Origin: an uncultured Clostridia bacterium
GTDB lineage: Bacteria > Bacillota_A > Clostridia > Oscillospirales > Acutalibacteraceae
Length of the DNA: 6,443 bases
NCBI GenBank assembly: GCA_944380625.1
Contig: CALWIE010000019.1
Location: forward strand, 1 to 6,443
Direction of reading: 5' to 3'
Shown here in pieces: positions 1 through 5,336 of the stretch. Below the pieces are notes generated by a model. The model saw only the letters and a list, made by a program, of their open reading frames with translations. It was not told the DNA's origin and ran no database searches. A program made the position numbers and the translations under genes. Numbering within the stretch: the first letter of the stretch is position 1; every line of letters starts with the position of its first letter.

Positions 1-229
1 CAGTCTTTACGCCCTTTTTGATAGCCACAGCGCAGCCCAGGGTATAAGCCCAGCCGGCGTTCTCAAAAGCGATGGGCTGCACGCCCTTGACGATCTCGTA
101 GGGATCGAAGCCCTTGCTCTTGCACAGCTCCCGGGCCTCTTCCAGGCTGGCGATGCCGTACTCGGCAAGACACTTCTCAATTTTCGGCATTCTTCTCTCT
201 TTGCCTTCAAACATGACGTCATTAGCCAT
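1..229 (-). CDS. GGGtGRT-family protein, N-terminal part (cut by window edge)
   Basis: This is the first 76 codons of a gene that runs off the left edge. The protein starts MANDVMFEGKERRMPKIEK and continues through LAEYGIASLEEARELC, a GFDPYEIVKGVQPIAFENA stretch and GWAYTLGCAVAIKKG. From memory this matches the N-terminus of the clostridial GGGtGRT protein family, about 330 residues long and named for a glycine-rich motif that would lie outside this window. No biochemical role is established that I know of. The start at 229 is supported by AAGGAGG eight bases upstream. It lies 34 bases after the stop of the NifU-like gene, so the two are very likely co-transcribed from the promoter at 1029-1057. 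That pairing is a recurring arrangement in Clostridia and points to a shared, perhaps iron-sulfur or redox-linked, role (inference). The family call is fairly sure; the function is unknown. Confidence 0.8.
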   Translation of the reverse strand, partial: MANDVMFEGKERRMPKIEKCLAEYGIASLEEARELCKSKGFDPYEIVKGVQPIAFENAGWAYTLGCAVAIKKGVKT

Positions 230-263
230 TTGCTAGTCCTCCTTGGTTCATCCGCGCGGGGAA

Positions 264-956
264 TTATTCTTCTCTGGGGTCGATGTACTTGGCAGCGCCG
301 TCGAACCGGCCATACTGGCCAATGTTGTTCTTATAGGCCTCATCAGGAGAAACGCCGTGACGAATGTCCTCCAGCATCTTGCCCACCTTGACAAACTGGT
401 AGCCAATGACCTCGCCCTCTTCGTCGAGAGCCATCTTGATGACGTAGCCTTCCGCCATCTCCATGTAGCGGACGCCCTTGAGGCCGGTGGAGAACATGGT
501 GCCCACCTGGCTGCGCAGGCCCTTGCCCAAGTCTTCCAGGCTGGCGCCGATGGGCAGGCCGTCCTCGGAGAAGGCGGTCTGGCTGCGGCCGTAGGCCAGC
601 TGCTTGAAGATCTCCCGCATGGCCACGTTGATGGCGTCGCACACCAGGTCGGTGTTCAGGCACTCCAGCAGGGTCTTGCCGGGGAGGATCTCAGCGGCCA
701 TAGCGGCGGAGTGGGTCATGCCGGAGCAGCCCAGGGTCTCCACCAGAGCCTCCTGCACAATGCCCTCCTTCACGTTCAGGGTCAGCTTGCAGGCGCCCTG
801 CTGGGGAGCGCACCAGCCCACACCGTGGGACAGGCCGGAGATGTCGGAGATCTGGTAGGACTTGACCCACTTGCCTTCCTCCGGGATGGGAGCTGGGCCG
901 TGATGGGGGCCCTTCTTCACCGTGCACATATTTTCCACTTCATGGGAATAGTTCAT
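264..956 (-). CDS. NifU-N-like iron-sulfur cluster assembly scaffold-type protein
   Basis: The predicted protein has 230 residues. Residues 47-94 resemble the NifU/IscU N-terminal fold: a GACKLTL segment around Cys56, then a strand leading to LGCSGMTHSA with Cys77, then AAEILPGKTLLE, which parallels the GCxSAxASS and GKTxxEA parts of NifU. Other cysteines are Cys11, Cys49, Cys99 and Cys106. The usual third ligand context (HCSxLA) is not obvious, so cluster binding like IscU is not assured. The C-terminal half (about 125-230) has no domain I recognise. The ATG at 956 is chosen over an in-frame start at 1019 because AAAGGAG sits eight bases upstream and because the -10 promoter element at 1029-1034 would leave the longer start almost no leader. 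It is the first gene after its own promoter and is followed closely by the GGGtGRT gene. The protein is probably cytosolic and may load or store iron-sulfur clusters (inference). It could instead be a divergent TSCPD/NifU relative with another role. Confidence 0.75.
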   Translation of the reverse strand: MNYSHEVENMCTVKKGPHHGPAPIPEEGKWVKSYQISDISGLSHGVGWCAPQQGACKLTLNVKEGIVQEALVETLGCSGMTHSAAMAAEILPGKTLLECLNTDLVCDAINVAMREIFKQLAYGRSQTAFSEDGLPIGASLEDLGKGLRSQVGTMFSTGLKGVRYMEMAEGYVIKMALDEEGEVIGYQFVKVGKMLEDIRHGVSPDEAYKNNIGQYGRFDGAAKYIDPREE

Positions 957-987
957 ATTGGTACTCCTTTCGGTTTCATATTTCTTC

Positions 988-1010
988 CGGGCCCGGCAGA
1001 GCGCCGCCCG
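988..1010 (-). promoter_or_regulatory. G+C-rich hairpin in the leader of the NifU-like gene
   Basis: On the minus strand CGGGC GGC, loop GCTCT, GCC, a two-base GG bulge and GCCCG form a bulged 8-pair stem. The 3' arm overlaps a perfect 10-base palindrome, CCGGGCCCGG, at 987-996. The hairpin lies between the predicted transcription start (near 1022) and the ribosome binding site. It is not followed by a U-tract, so it is not a terminator. It may stabilise the mRNA 5' end or be incidental in G+C-rich DNA. Confidence 0.35.
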
Positions 1011-1028
1011 AAATACCAATCTGCGTCC

Positions 1029-1057
1029 ATTATAATCGGAAAACGCCTTTTATTCAA
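1029..1057 (-). promoter_or_regulatory. Sigma-A-type promoter for the NifU-like/GGGtGRT operon
   Basis: The minus strand reads TTGAAT (1052-1057), a 17-base spacer, then a perfect TATAAT (1029-1034). This is close to the housekeeping consensus with ideal spacing. The predicted transcript starts near 1022 and has a leader of about 65 bases before the ATG at 956. The -35 lies only 17 bases after the stop of the glutaredoxin-like gene. I see no terminator between them, so read-through from upstream is also possible. Confidence 0.75.
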
Positions 1058-1073
1058 GAGCTTTGCCGAAATT

Positions 1074-1343
1074 TTAACGGGAGATGCCCGCTTCTTTGAG
1101 CACATCGTCCGGCTCCAGGGTGATGGAGCCGTCTTCCCGCACAAAGCAGGGGATCCCGATGCGCCCCGCCTCTTTGGCCTCCCGCAGCTCCTCCCGGGTG
1201 TCCCTGAGCTTTAAAAAAGCCCGCAGGTTGTCTGTGGACTCGGTGATCTCCACAAACTGGAAGCCCTCAAAGCCCTTTTCCCCAAAGAGCTCCTTGGCCT
1301 CCCGGCAGCCGGAACAGATGTGGGAACCGTAAAATGTCACCAT
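1074..1343 (-). CDS. Glutaredoxin-like thiol-disulfide protein
   Basis: This small protein of 89 residues has a thioredoxin fold of glutaredoxin type. The first strand VTFYGSHIC leads into the active-site motif C10-S-G-C13, followed by a helix. IGIPCF at 63-67 contains the expected cis-proline Pro65, with an additional cysteine, Cys66, right after it. The length fits the family (80-100 residues). The dithiol motif is CSGC rather than the classical CPYC, so its redox partner and potential may differ. No signal peptide is seen, so it should be cytosolic. Its ATG overlaps the last 7 bases of the phosphatase gene upstream, which suggests translational coupling, and a purine-rich GGGGGGAG sequence lies in that gene's end as ribosome binding site. 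Clostridia often lack glutathione, so the reductant may be thioredoxin reductase or another thiol (inference). Its closeness to the NifU-like gene downstream hints at an iron-sulfur or redox connection but does not prove it. Confidence 0.8.
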   Translation of the reverse strand: MVTFYGSHICSGCREAKELFGEKGFEGFQFVEITESTDNLRAFLKLRDTREELREAKEAGRIGIPCFVREDGSITLEPDDVLKEAGISR

Positions 1344-1900
1344 GCCTCTCCCCCCTTTCCCTGGGGCAGGCCCAGCTCGTACTCCCGGACCTCGCAGTTG
1401 CCCATGCTGAAGAGGAAAAACTCCTCGTTGGTCATGTCGTGAAAATAGCTTTCAATGATCCGGCAGATCCCCCCGTGGCACACCACCAGCACGCTCTCCC
1501 CGGGATATTTCCGGGCGGCGTCCTCCAAAAAGCCGTACACCCGGCAGGCGGTGGACATGTGGGACTCCCCGCCGGGGTAGCGGGTGGCAAAGCTCCGCTT
1601 GTTCTGAAGAAAGCCCTCGTCAAACCGGGAAGCCCCCTCGTACACCCCGTAGTCCTGCTCCCGAAGGCGGGGATCAATCTCCCGGGGCAGGTCCCGCCCC
1701 TGGCAAATGAGCCGGGCCGTCTGCCGGGCCCGCAGCAGCGGGGAGCAGATCACCCGGTCCAGGGGGGTGTCCCGAAGCAGCTCCCCGGTGCGGCGGGCCT
1801 GGGCTTCCCCGGTCTCATCCAGGGGGATGTCCGTGCTGCCGCAGACGATGTTCTCCCGGTTCCAGGCGGTCTGCCCGTGGCGGGTCACGTAAAATTTCAT
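1337..1900 (-). CDS. Histidine phosphatase family (phosphoglycerate mutase-like) protein
   Basis: The 187-residue protein belongs to the histidine phosphatase superfamily, branch 1. It begins MKFYVTRHGQTAWN, with the RHG motif at 7-9 and the phospho-accepting His8. SPLLRARQTA at 53-62 supplies a phosphate-binding arginine (Arg57). Glu81 in REQDYGVYEG is the likely proton donor, and VVCHGG with His142 is the second catalytic histidine. At about 190 residues it is shorter than the true cofactor-dependent phosphoglycerate mutase (about 230-250), so a broad phosphatase or an alpha-ribazole phosphatase-type activity is more likely; no cobalamin gene is nearby to support the latter. The ATG at 1900 is preferred over a start at 2038 because GGGGGAGG lies nine bases upstream and the RHG motif is expected within about ten residues of the N-terminus. 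It overlaps the glutaredoxin-like gene by 7 bases. The substrate is unknown. Confidence 0.85.
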   Translation of the reverse strand: MKFYVTRHGQTAWNRENIVCGSTDIPLDETGEAQARRTGELLRDTPLDRVICSPLLRARQTARLICQGRDLPREIDPRLREQDYGVYEGASRFDEGFLQNKRSFATRYPGGESHMSTACRVYGFLEDAARKYPGESVLVVCHGGICRIIESYFHDMTNEEFFLFSMGNCEVREYELGLPQGKGGEAW

Positions 1901-1923
1901 AAAAGAAAGCCTCCCCCTGCCGT

Positions 1924-1961
1924 CCCCTGTAAAAATCTCTGGCACTATGATACCACAGGGG
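1924..1961. repeat. Inverted repeat CCCCTGT / ACAGGGG upstream of the phosphatase gene
   Basis: CCCCTGT at 1924-1930 is perfectly complementary to ACAGGGG at 1955-1961, 24 bases apart. Within it the sequence TGGCACTATGATACCA is itself roughly symmetric (TGG...CCA at its ends). The repeat spans the candidate -10 element and the early leader of the phosphatase gene. It could be an operator or a leader RNA hairpin. The long loop makes either reading uncertain. Confidence 0.4.
1947..1955 (-). promoter_or_regulatory. Possible extended -10 promoter for the phosphatase/glutaredoxin-like genes
   Basis: The minus strand carries TGGTATCAT, an extended -10 arrangement (TG, one base, then TATCAT at 1947-1952). 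The only -35-like hexamer, TTGTTT at 1968-1973, lies just 15 bases upstream and falls in the U-tract of the preceding terminator, so it is poor. The position fits, because the terminator after argF means the downstream genes need their own promoter. The evidence is weak. Confidence 0.3.
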
Positions 1962-1963
1962 CG

Positions 1964-1990
1964 AAAAAAACAAAAGGGAATATTTTTCCC
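1964..1990 (-). terminator. Rho-independent terminator after argF (second of two hairpins)
   Basis: On the minus strand GGGAA (1986-1990 complement side) and TTCCC close a 5-base loop, and the stem is followed directly by TTTTGTTTTTTT. The stem is short but the U-tract is long and well placed. It lies downstream of argF and upstream of the phosphatase gene, so it probably separates the two transcription units. Together with the hairpin at 2001-2031 it forms a tandem terminator. Confidence 0.65.
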
Positions 1991-2000
1991 CAAAAGGGCC

Positions 2001-2035
2001 AAGAGCCCCGGGGCGCTCCCCCAGGGCTCTTTTTT
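2001..2035. terminator. Strong hairpin directly after argF (first of two; possibly bidirectional)
   Basis: AAGAGCCC at 2001-2008 pairs perfectly with GGGCTCTT at 2024-2031. An inner GGGG/CCCC stem (2010-2013 with 2018-2021) closes a CGCT loop. On the plus strand it is followed by six T, the classic form, but no plus-strand gene converges here. On the minus strand an A-run precedes it and the tail is TTGGCCCTTTT, so its termination strength for the arg operon alone is uncertain. It begins about 10 bases after the argF stop. Confidence 0.6.
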
Positions 2036-2045
2036 CAAGCCCCCG

Positions 2046-2972
2046 TTAGGCCTGGGGCTCGGTTTTGGCGGCCATGGTCTTTACCAGCACGGCCTTCTGG
2101 GCGTGAAGGCGGTTCTCCGCCTCCTCGAAAATGTACTTTGCGTTGGCCTCGAACACCGCCTCGGTGATCTCCTCCCCCCGGTGGGCGGGCAGGCAGTGCT
2201 GGACCATGGCGTCGGGCTTGGCCTGGGCCATGAGCTTTTCGTCCACGCAGTAGCCGGCAAAGGCCGTCTCCCGGGCCTTGCGCTCCTCCTCCTGGCCCAT
2301 GGAGGTCCACACGTCGGTGACCACCACGTCCGCGTCCTTGGCGGCCTGGAGGGGGGAGCCGGTCAGCTCAAACCTGTCCCCGTACCCGGCGGCGAATTCC
2401 AAGATCTCCTGGGGCGGGCGGTAGCCCTGGGGGCAGGCCACAGACACGCTCATGCCCACCTTCAGGCCTCCCACGATCAGGGAGTTCATCATGTTGTTGC
2501 CGTCGCCGATGAAGCAGAGCTTGAGCCCCTCCAGGGAGCCCTTGTACTCCCGGATGGTCATCAAATCCGCCAGCACCTGGCAGGGGTGGCAGAAGTCCGT
2601 CAGGCCGTTGATGACCGGCACGCTGCCGTACTGGGCCAGGGCTTCCACCTCATCCTGGCCAAAGGTGCGGATCATGATGCCGTCCACATACCGGGAGAGC
2701 ACCCGGGCGGTGTCCTGGACAGGCTCCCCCCGGCCGATCTGGGAACCCTCGGCCCCCAGCACCACGGCGTAGCCCCCCAGCTGGTTGATGCCCACCTCAA
2801 AGCTGACCCGGGTGCGGGTGGAGGACTTCTCGAAGATCATCCCCAGGCACTTGCCCTGGAGGTAGGGGTGCTCGATGCCGTGTTTCGTCTCGTATTTCAG
2901 CTGGTCGGCCAGGTTTAAAATGTCCAGGATCTCCTGGCCGGTCAGGTCTAAGAGCTTGAGCAAATGTTTCAT
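2046..2972 (-). CDS. argF: Ornithine carbamoyltransferase
   Basis: This enzyme transfers the carbamoyl group of carbamoyl phosphate to ornithine to give citrulline in the cytosol. The 308-residue length is normal. The carbamoyl-phosphate site STRTR is at 51-55, HPCQ at 129-132, the ornithine-loop motif DVWTSMGQE at 220-228, and HCLPAHRG at 259-266 contains the catalytic Cys260. All key residues are present. It is named argF because it closes an anabolic argJBD cluster; a catabolic (arcB) role is unlikely as no arginine deiminase or carbamate kinase is nearby. There are two in-frame ATGs. The one at 2981 touches the AGGAAAGG ribosome binding site, while the one at 2972 has about seven bases of spacing and gives the usual N-terminus MKHLLKLLDL, so 2972 is chosen. 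It follows argD by 26 bases and is the last gene before the tandem terminators. Confidence 0.97.
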   Translation of the reverse strand: MKHLLKLLDLTGQEILDILNLADQLKYETKHGIEHPYLQGKCLGMIFEKSSTRTRVSFEVGINQLGGYAVVLGAEGSQIGRGEPVQDTARVLSRYVDGIMIRTFGQDEVEALAQYGSVPVINGLTDFCHPCQVLADLMTIREYKGSLEGLKLCFIGDGNNMMNSLIVGGLKVGMSVSVACPQGYRPPQEILEFAAGYGDRFELTGSPLQAAKDADVVVTDVWTSMGQEEERKARETAFAGYCVDEKLMAQAKPDAMVQHCLPAHRGEEITEAVFEANAKYIFEEAENRLHAQKAVLVKTMAAKTEPQA

Positions 2973-2979
2973 AGGGTAC

Positions 2980-2990
2980 ATCCTTTCCTG
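2980..2990 (-). promoter_or_regulatory. argF ribosome binding site that decides the start
   Basis: The minus strand reads CAGGAAAGGATG. The AGGAAAGGAT core overlaps the upstream ATG at 2981, which therefore has no spacer and is a poor start. It lies about seven bases before the ATG at 2972. This supports the shorter protein. Confidence 0.6.
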
Positions 2991-2998
2991 TGCTGGGA

Positions 2999-4165
2999 TT
3001 AGGCATTAAGGACCTTCTGGAAGATTTCAAGGCCTTGGTCCATGTCCTCTTTCGTGATGGTCAGGGGGGGCAAAAACCGCACCAGGTCCTTGGCGGTGAG
3101 GATCAAAAGCCCCTCTTTGGCACACTGGACCAGCACGTCGTGGGCGTCTTTTTCCTTGAGCTTTGCGCCCAGCATCAGCCCACGGCCCCGGACATACTCC
3201 ACTTGGGGCAGGGCCTCCAGCTTTTCCCGGAGGTAGGCGCCTTTTTCCTCCACCTGCCGGAGGAAGGCGGGGTCGGACACCCGGCGCACCACCACCCGGG
3301 CGGCGGCGCTGGCCACCGGGTTTCCTCCGAAGGTGGAGCCGTTCTGGCCGGGCTGCAGAATATCCCCCAGCCCTTTGCTCACCAGGCAGGCCCCCATGGG
3401 GAGCCCCCCGGCAATCCCCTTGGCGCAGGTGACCACATCGGGGGCGATCCCATAGCCCTGGTAGGCGAAAAAGCTGCCGGTGCGGCCGCTGCCGGTCTGC
3501 ACCTCGTCCACCAGGAGCAGCGCGTCCCGCTCCTTGCAGAGGGCGGCCAGGCCCTGGACAAAGGCTTCGTCCATGGGGATGACGCCGCCCTCCCCCTGGA
3601 CCATCTCCAGCATCACGCCGCAGACGGAGCCGTCCAGCTGGACCGCAATACCCTCCAGGTCCCCGGCCGTCCCGTAGACGAAACCGCTGGTCAGGGGGAG
3701 GAAATCCCTGTGGAAGCCCTCCTGGCCGGTGGCGGCCAGGGTGGTGAGGGTGCGGCCGTGGAAAGAATTTTGCAAGGTGAGGATCTTATAGGCCCCCCGC
3801 TTTTCCCCGTATTTCCGGGCGATCTTCACGGCGCACTCGTTGGCCTCGGCCCCGGAGTTGCAGAAAAAGGCCTTCCCCATGCCCGAGGCCTCCGAGAGCT
3901 CCTGGGCCAGGGCGGTGTTCTCGGGGCAGTAGTAGTAGTTGCACATGTGCTGGATCTTCCCCGCCTGGTCCGCCACGGCGGCAGCCCATTCCGGGTCGGA
4001 GTAGCCCAGGGCGTTTACGCCGATGCCCGCGGTGAAATCGATATACTCCTTGCCCTCCCCGTCCCAGGCCCGGGCGTTCTTCCCCTTTACCAGGGCCGCG
4101 TCCACCCGGCCATAGGTGGGGAGGACATAGGCTTGGTCCTGGGCTTTGATTTGCTCGAATGTCAT
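2999..4165 (-). CDS. argD: Acetylornithine aminotransferase
   Basis: This is a pyridoxal-phosphate enzyme of fold type I, aminotransferase class III. It converts N-acetylglutamate semialdehyde and glutamate to N-acetylornithine and 2-oxoglutarate. The 388-residue length is typical. NSGAEANE at 103-110 binds the cofactor phosphate, SFHGRTL follows at 134-140, LLLVDEVQTGSGRTG at 216-230 holds the cofactor-contacting Asp220, and CAKGIAGGLP has the Schiff-base lysine Lys249. GSTFGGNP is at 276-283. The start at 4165 has GGAGGG six to seven bases upstream; an in-frame start at 4240 would reach into the repeat region and lacks homologous residues. It sits between argB and argF. Unlike its neighbours it is separated from the gene before it by 297 bases. 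Ornithine or 4-aminobutyrate aminotransferases are close relatives, but the arg context supports argD. Confidence 0.95.
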   Translation of the reverse strand: MTFEQIKAQDQAYVLPTYGRVDAALVKGKNARAWDGEGKEYIDFTAGIGVNALGYSDPEWAAAVADQAGKIQHMCNYYYCPENTALAQELSEASGMGKAFFCNSGAEANECAVKIARKYGEKRGAYKILTLQNSFHGRTLTTLAATGQEGFHRDFLPLTSGFVYGTAGDLEGIAVQLDGSVCGVMLEMVQGEGGVIPMDEAFVQGLAALCKERDALLLVDEVQTGSGRTGSFFAYQGYGIAPDVVTCAKGIAGGLPMGACLVSKGLGDILQPGQNGSTFGGNPVASAAARVVVRRVSDPAFLRQVEEKGAYLREKLEALPQVEYVRGRGLMLGAKLKEKDAHDVLVQCAKEGLLILTAKDLVRFLPPLTITKEDMDQGLEIFQKVLNA

Positions 4166-4208
4166 AATATTCCCTCCAAAATAAGAAGATAGCCGTAACC
4201 GGCGCTCT

Positions 4209-4303
4209 CTTGCCTGCGGGTGCGTGACCGCACAGGACAAGCCGCCCTCTTGCCTACGGGCCCGTGGCCGGGCAGGACAAGCCGCCTTCTTGCCTACGGC
4301 AAG
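4209..4303. repeat. 40-base tandem hairpin repeat with compensatory changes (two full copies and a shortened third)
   Basis: Three units begin exactly 40 bases apart at 4209, 4249 and 4289. The first two are 33-base stem-loops bounded by CTTGCC and GGACAAG. Their inner stems are GTGCG/CGCAC around TGAC (4220-4233) and GCCCG/CGGGC around TGGC (4260-4273). Two stem pairs differ between copies, T-A versus C-G and G-C versus C-G, and both keep pairing. The third unit is reduced to CTTGCC, TAC, GGCAAG (4289-4303), a perfect 6-pair hairpin. The linkers are CCGCCCT and CCGCCTT. It sits in the spacer between argB and argD and would form structure in either strand's RNA. It may be a repetitive palindromic element, an mRNA-stability or processing site, or part of a regulatory leader for argD. 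Confidence 0.8.
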
Positions 4304-4462
4304 GGCGGGGTCGTTCTACGGAAACTTACGGCGGGTAGGAAACTAGCGTTTTACAGAAAAAGCAAAAACCGCGCCGCAAAGCTATCCAGTCACACAGGCG
4401 AGCGCAACGAAGTGAGCGACTACGCGTCATGCCAGGGGCGCAGCCCCCGCGCCCGCGGGAGC
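4304..4462. other. Non-coding remainder of the argB-argD spacer
   Basis: I see no gene here. Next to argB there is a perfect hairpin, GGGGC/GCCCC with loop GCA at 4435-4447, and an 8-base palindrome CCCGCGGG at 4452-4459. At 4400-4418 GAGCG occurs twice, 14 bases apart, in a G+C-rich block of the sort often dispersed in genomes of this group. A stretch near 4340-4370 is richer in A on the plus strand (U-rich in the transcript), but no stem leads into it, so I do not call a terminator. No convincing promoter for argD was found. Confidence 0.5.
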
Positions 4463-5314
4463 TCAGTAGAACATGGTGCCCACGCCTTCGTCGGTGAAGA
4501 GCTCCACCAAAATGGAGTGGGGCATCCGCCCGTCGATGATGTGGGCCCGGCCCACCCCCCGGCGCACCGCGTCCACGCAGCAGTCGATCTTAGGGATCAT
4601 CCCCCCGGAGATGATGCCCTCCTTTTTCAGGCGGCTCACGTCGCTGACGTTTACCACGGGGATGAGGGTGCTCTCGTCGTCCTTGTCCCGGAGAAGGCCC
4701 CGGACGTCGGTCATCAGGATCAGTTTCATGGCCCCCAGGGCGGCGGCGATCCGGGCGGCGGCCACGTCCGCGTTGATGTTGAACGCCTCGCCGTGGTACC
4801 CCGCCGCCACCGTGGACACAATGGGCACATACCCATTTTCCGCGGCGTTTTGGAGGATCTCCACATGGACCTCCCGGATCTCCCCCACAAAGCCCAGCTG
4901 GGTGTCCAGCTGGTCAGCCTTTAAGAGGGAGCCGTCCAGGCCGCACAGGCCCACGGCCTTGCCTCCGGCGTCCTCCAGGCGCTGGACCAGGTCCTTGTTC
5001 ACTTTGCCCGCCAAAACCTGCTGGACAATGTCCATGGTCTCCTGGTCGGTGACCCGCATGCCGTTTAGGAACTTCCCCTCTTTGCCGATCTTCTTGAGCA
5101 TGGCGTTGATCTCCGGGCCGCCCCCGTGGACCAGCACCACGTTGATGCCCACCAGCTGCATCAGCACGATGTCGCTCATCACGTCGTTTTTCAGGCCCTC
5201 GTCGATCATGGCGTTGCCGCCGTACTTTACCACCACGGTTTTCCCCGCGTATTTTTTGATGTAGGGCAGGGCCTGGACCAGGACCTTTGCCCGCTCGTTG
5301 TTTGGAATTTCCAT
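4463..5314 (-). CDS. argB: N-acetylglutamate kinase
   Basis: This amino-acid-kinase-family enzyme phosphorylates N-acetylglutamate with ATP, the second step of the acetylated ornithine pathway. The protein has 283 residues. VVVKYGGNAM at 27-36 contains Lys30, the catalytic lysine. HGGGPEIN at 63-70 binds phosphate and substrate, NINADVAAARIA is at 179-190, MTDVRGLL at 201-208, and GGMIPKI at 237-243 contains the second catalytic lysine, Lys242. The 24 residues before the first strand (ALPYIKKYAGKT) and the C-terminal ELFTDEGVGTMF match arginine-inhibited hexameric kinases rather than the shorter E. coli form, so feedback inhibition by arginine is likely (inference from the family). The ATG at 5314 follows AAGGAGG, with an 8-base palindrome AGACGTCT at 5315-5322 between the two. 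The gene lies 22 bases after the membrane-protein gene. Confidence 0.96.
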   Translation of the reverse strand: MEIPNNERAKVLVQALPYIKKYAGKTVVVKYGGNAMIDEGLKNDVMSDIVLMQLVGINVVLVHGGGPEINAMLKKIGKEGKFLNGMRVTDQETMDIVQQVLAGKVNKDLVQRLEDAGGKAVGLCGLDGSLLKADQLDTQLGFVGEIREVHVEILQNAAENGYVPIVSTVAAGYHGEAFNINADVAAARIAAALGAMKLILMTDVRGLLRDKDDESTLIPVVNVSDVSRLKKEGIISGGMIPKIDCCVDAVRRGVGRAHIIDGRMPHSILVELFTDEGVGTMFY

Positions 5315-5336
5315 AGACGTCTCCCTCCTTGGCCGG

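Noticed and set aside
1031..1036. TATAAT on the plus strand
   Set aside because: It arises from overlap with the minus-strand -10. No -35 is found at proper spacing and no plus-strand gene follows.
243..1214. A 323-residue open frame on the plus strand across the NifU-like gene and promoter
   Set aside because: It crosses a strong minus-strand promoter and two genes with good ribosome binding sites. The low-complexity His/Gly/Ala/Leu composition is that of an antisense frame.
1947..2918. A 323-residue open frame on the plus strand opposite argF
   Set aside because: It runs through both terminator hairpins and mirrors argF codons, with no recognisable domain. It is a shadow frame.
2990..4192. 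A 400-residue open frame on the plus strand opposite argD
   Set aside because: It is a shadow of a high G+C gene: the composition is rich in Gly, His, Pro and Val with no motif, while the opposite strand encodes a complete ArgD with all active-site residues.
4209..4303. CRISPR-like array
   Set aside because: There are only two full copies and a partial one; the linkers are 7 bases and nearly identical, with no unique spacers and no cas genes.
4340..4370. Terminator between argB and argD
   Set aside because: The transcript is U-rich here, but no stable stem immediately precedes the U-runs.
4166..4462. ARG box, T-box or riboswitch before argD
   Set aside because: I could not find a convincing ArgR operator, T-box specifier/antiterminator or known riboswitch core; the hairpins present do not match a class I know.
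4473..5264. A 263-residue plus-strand frame opposite argB
   Set aside because: Ser/Thr/Arg/Pro-rich antisense composition with no motif; argB on the other strand is complete.
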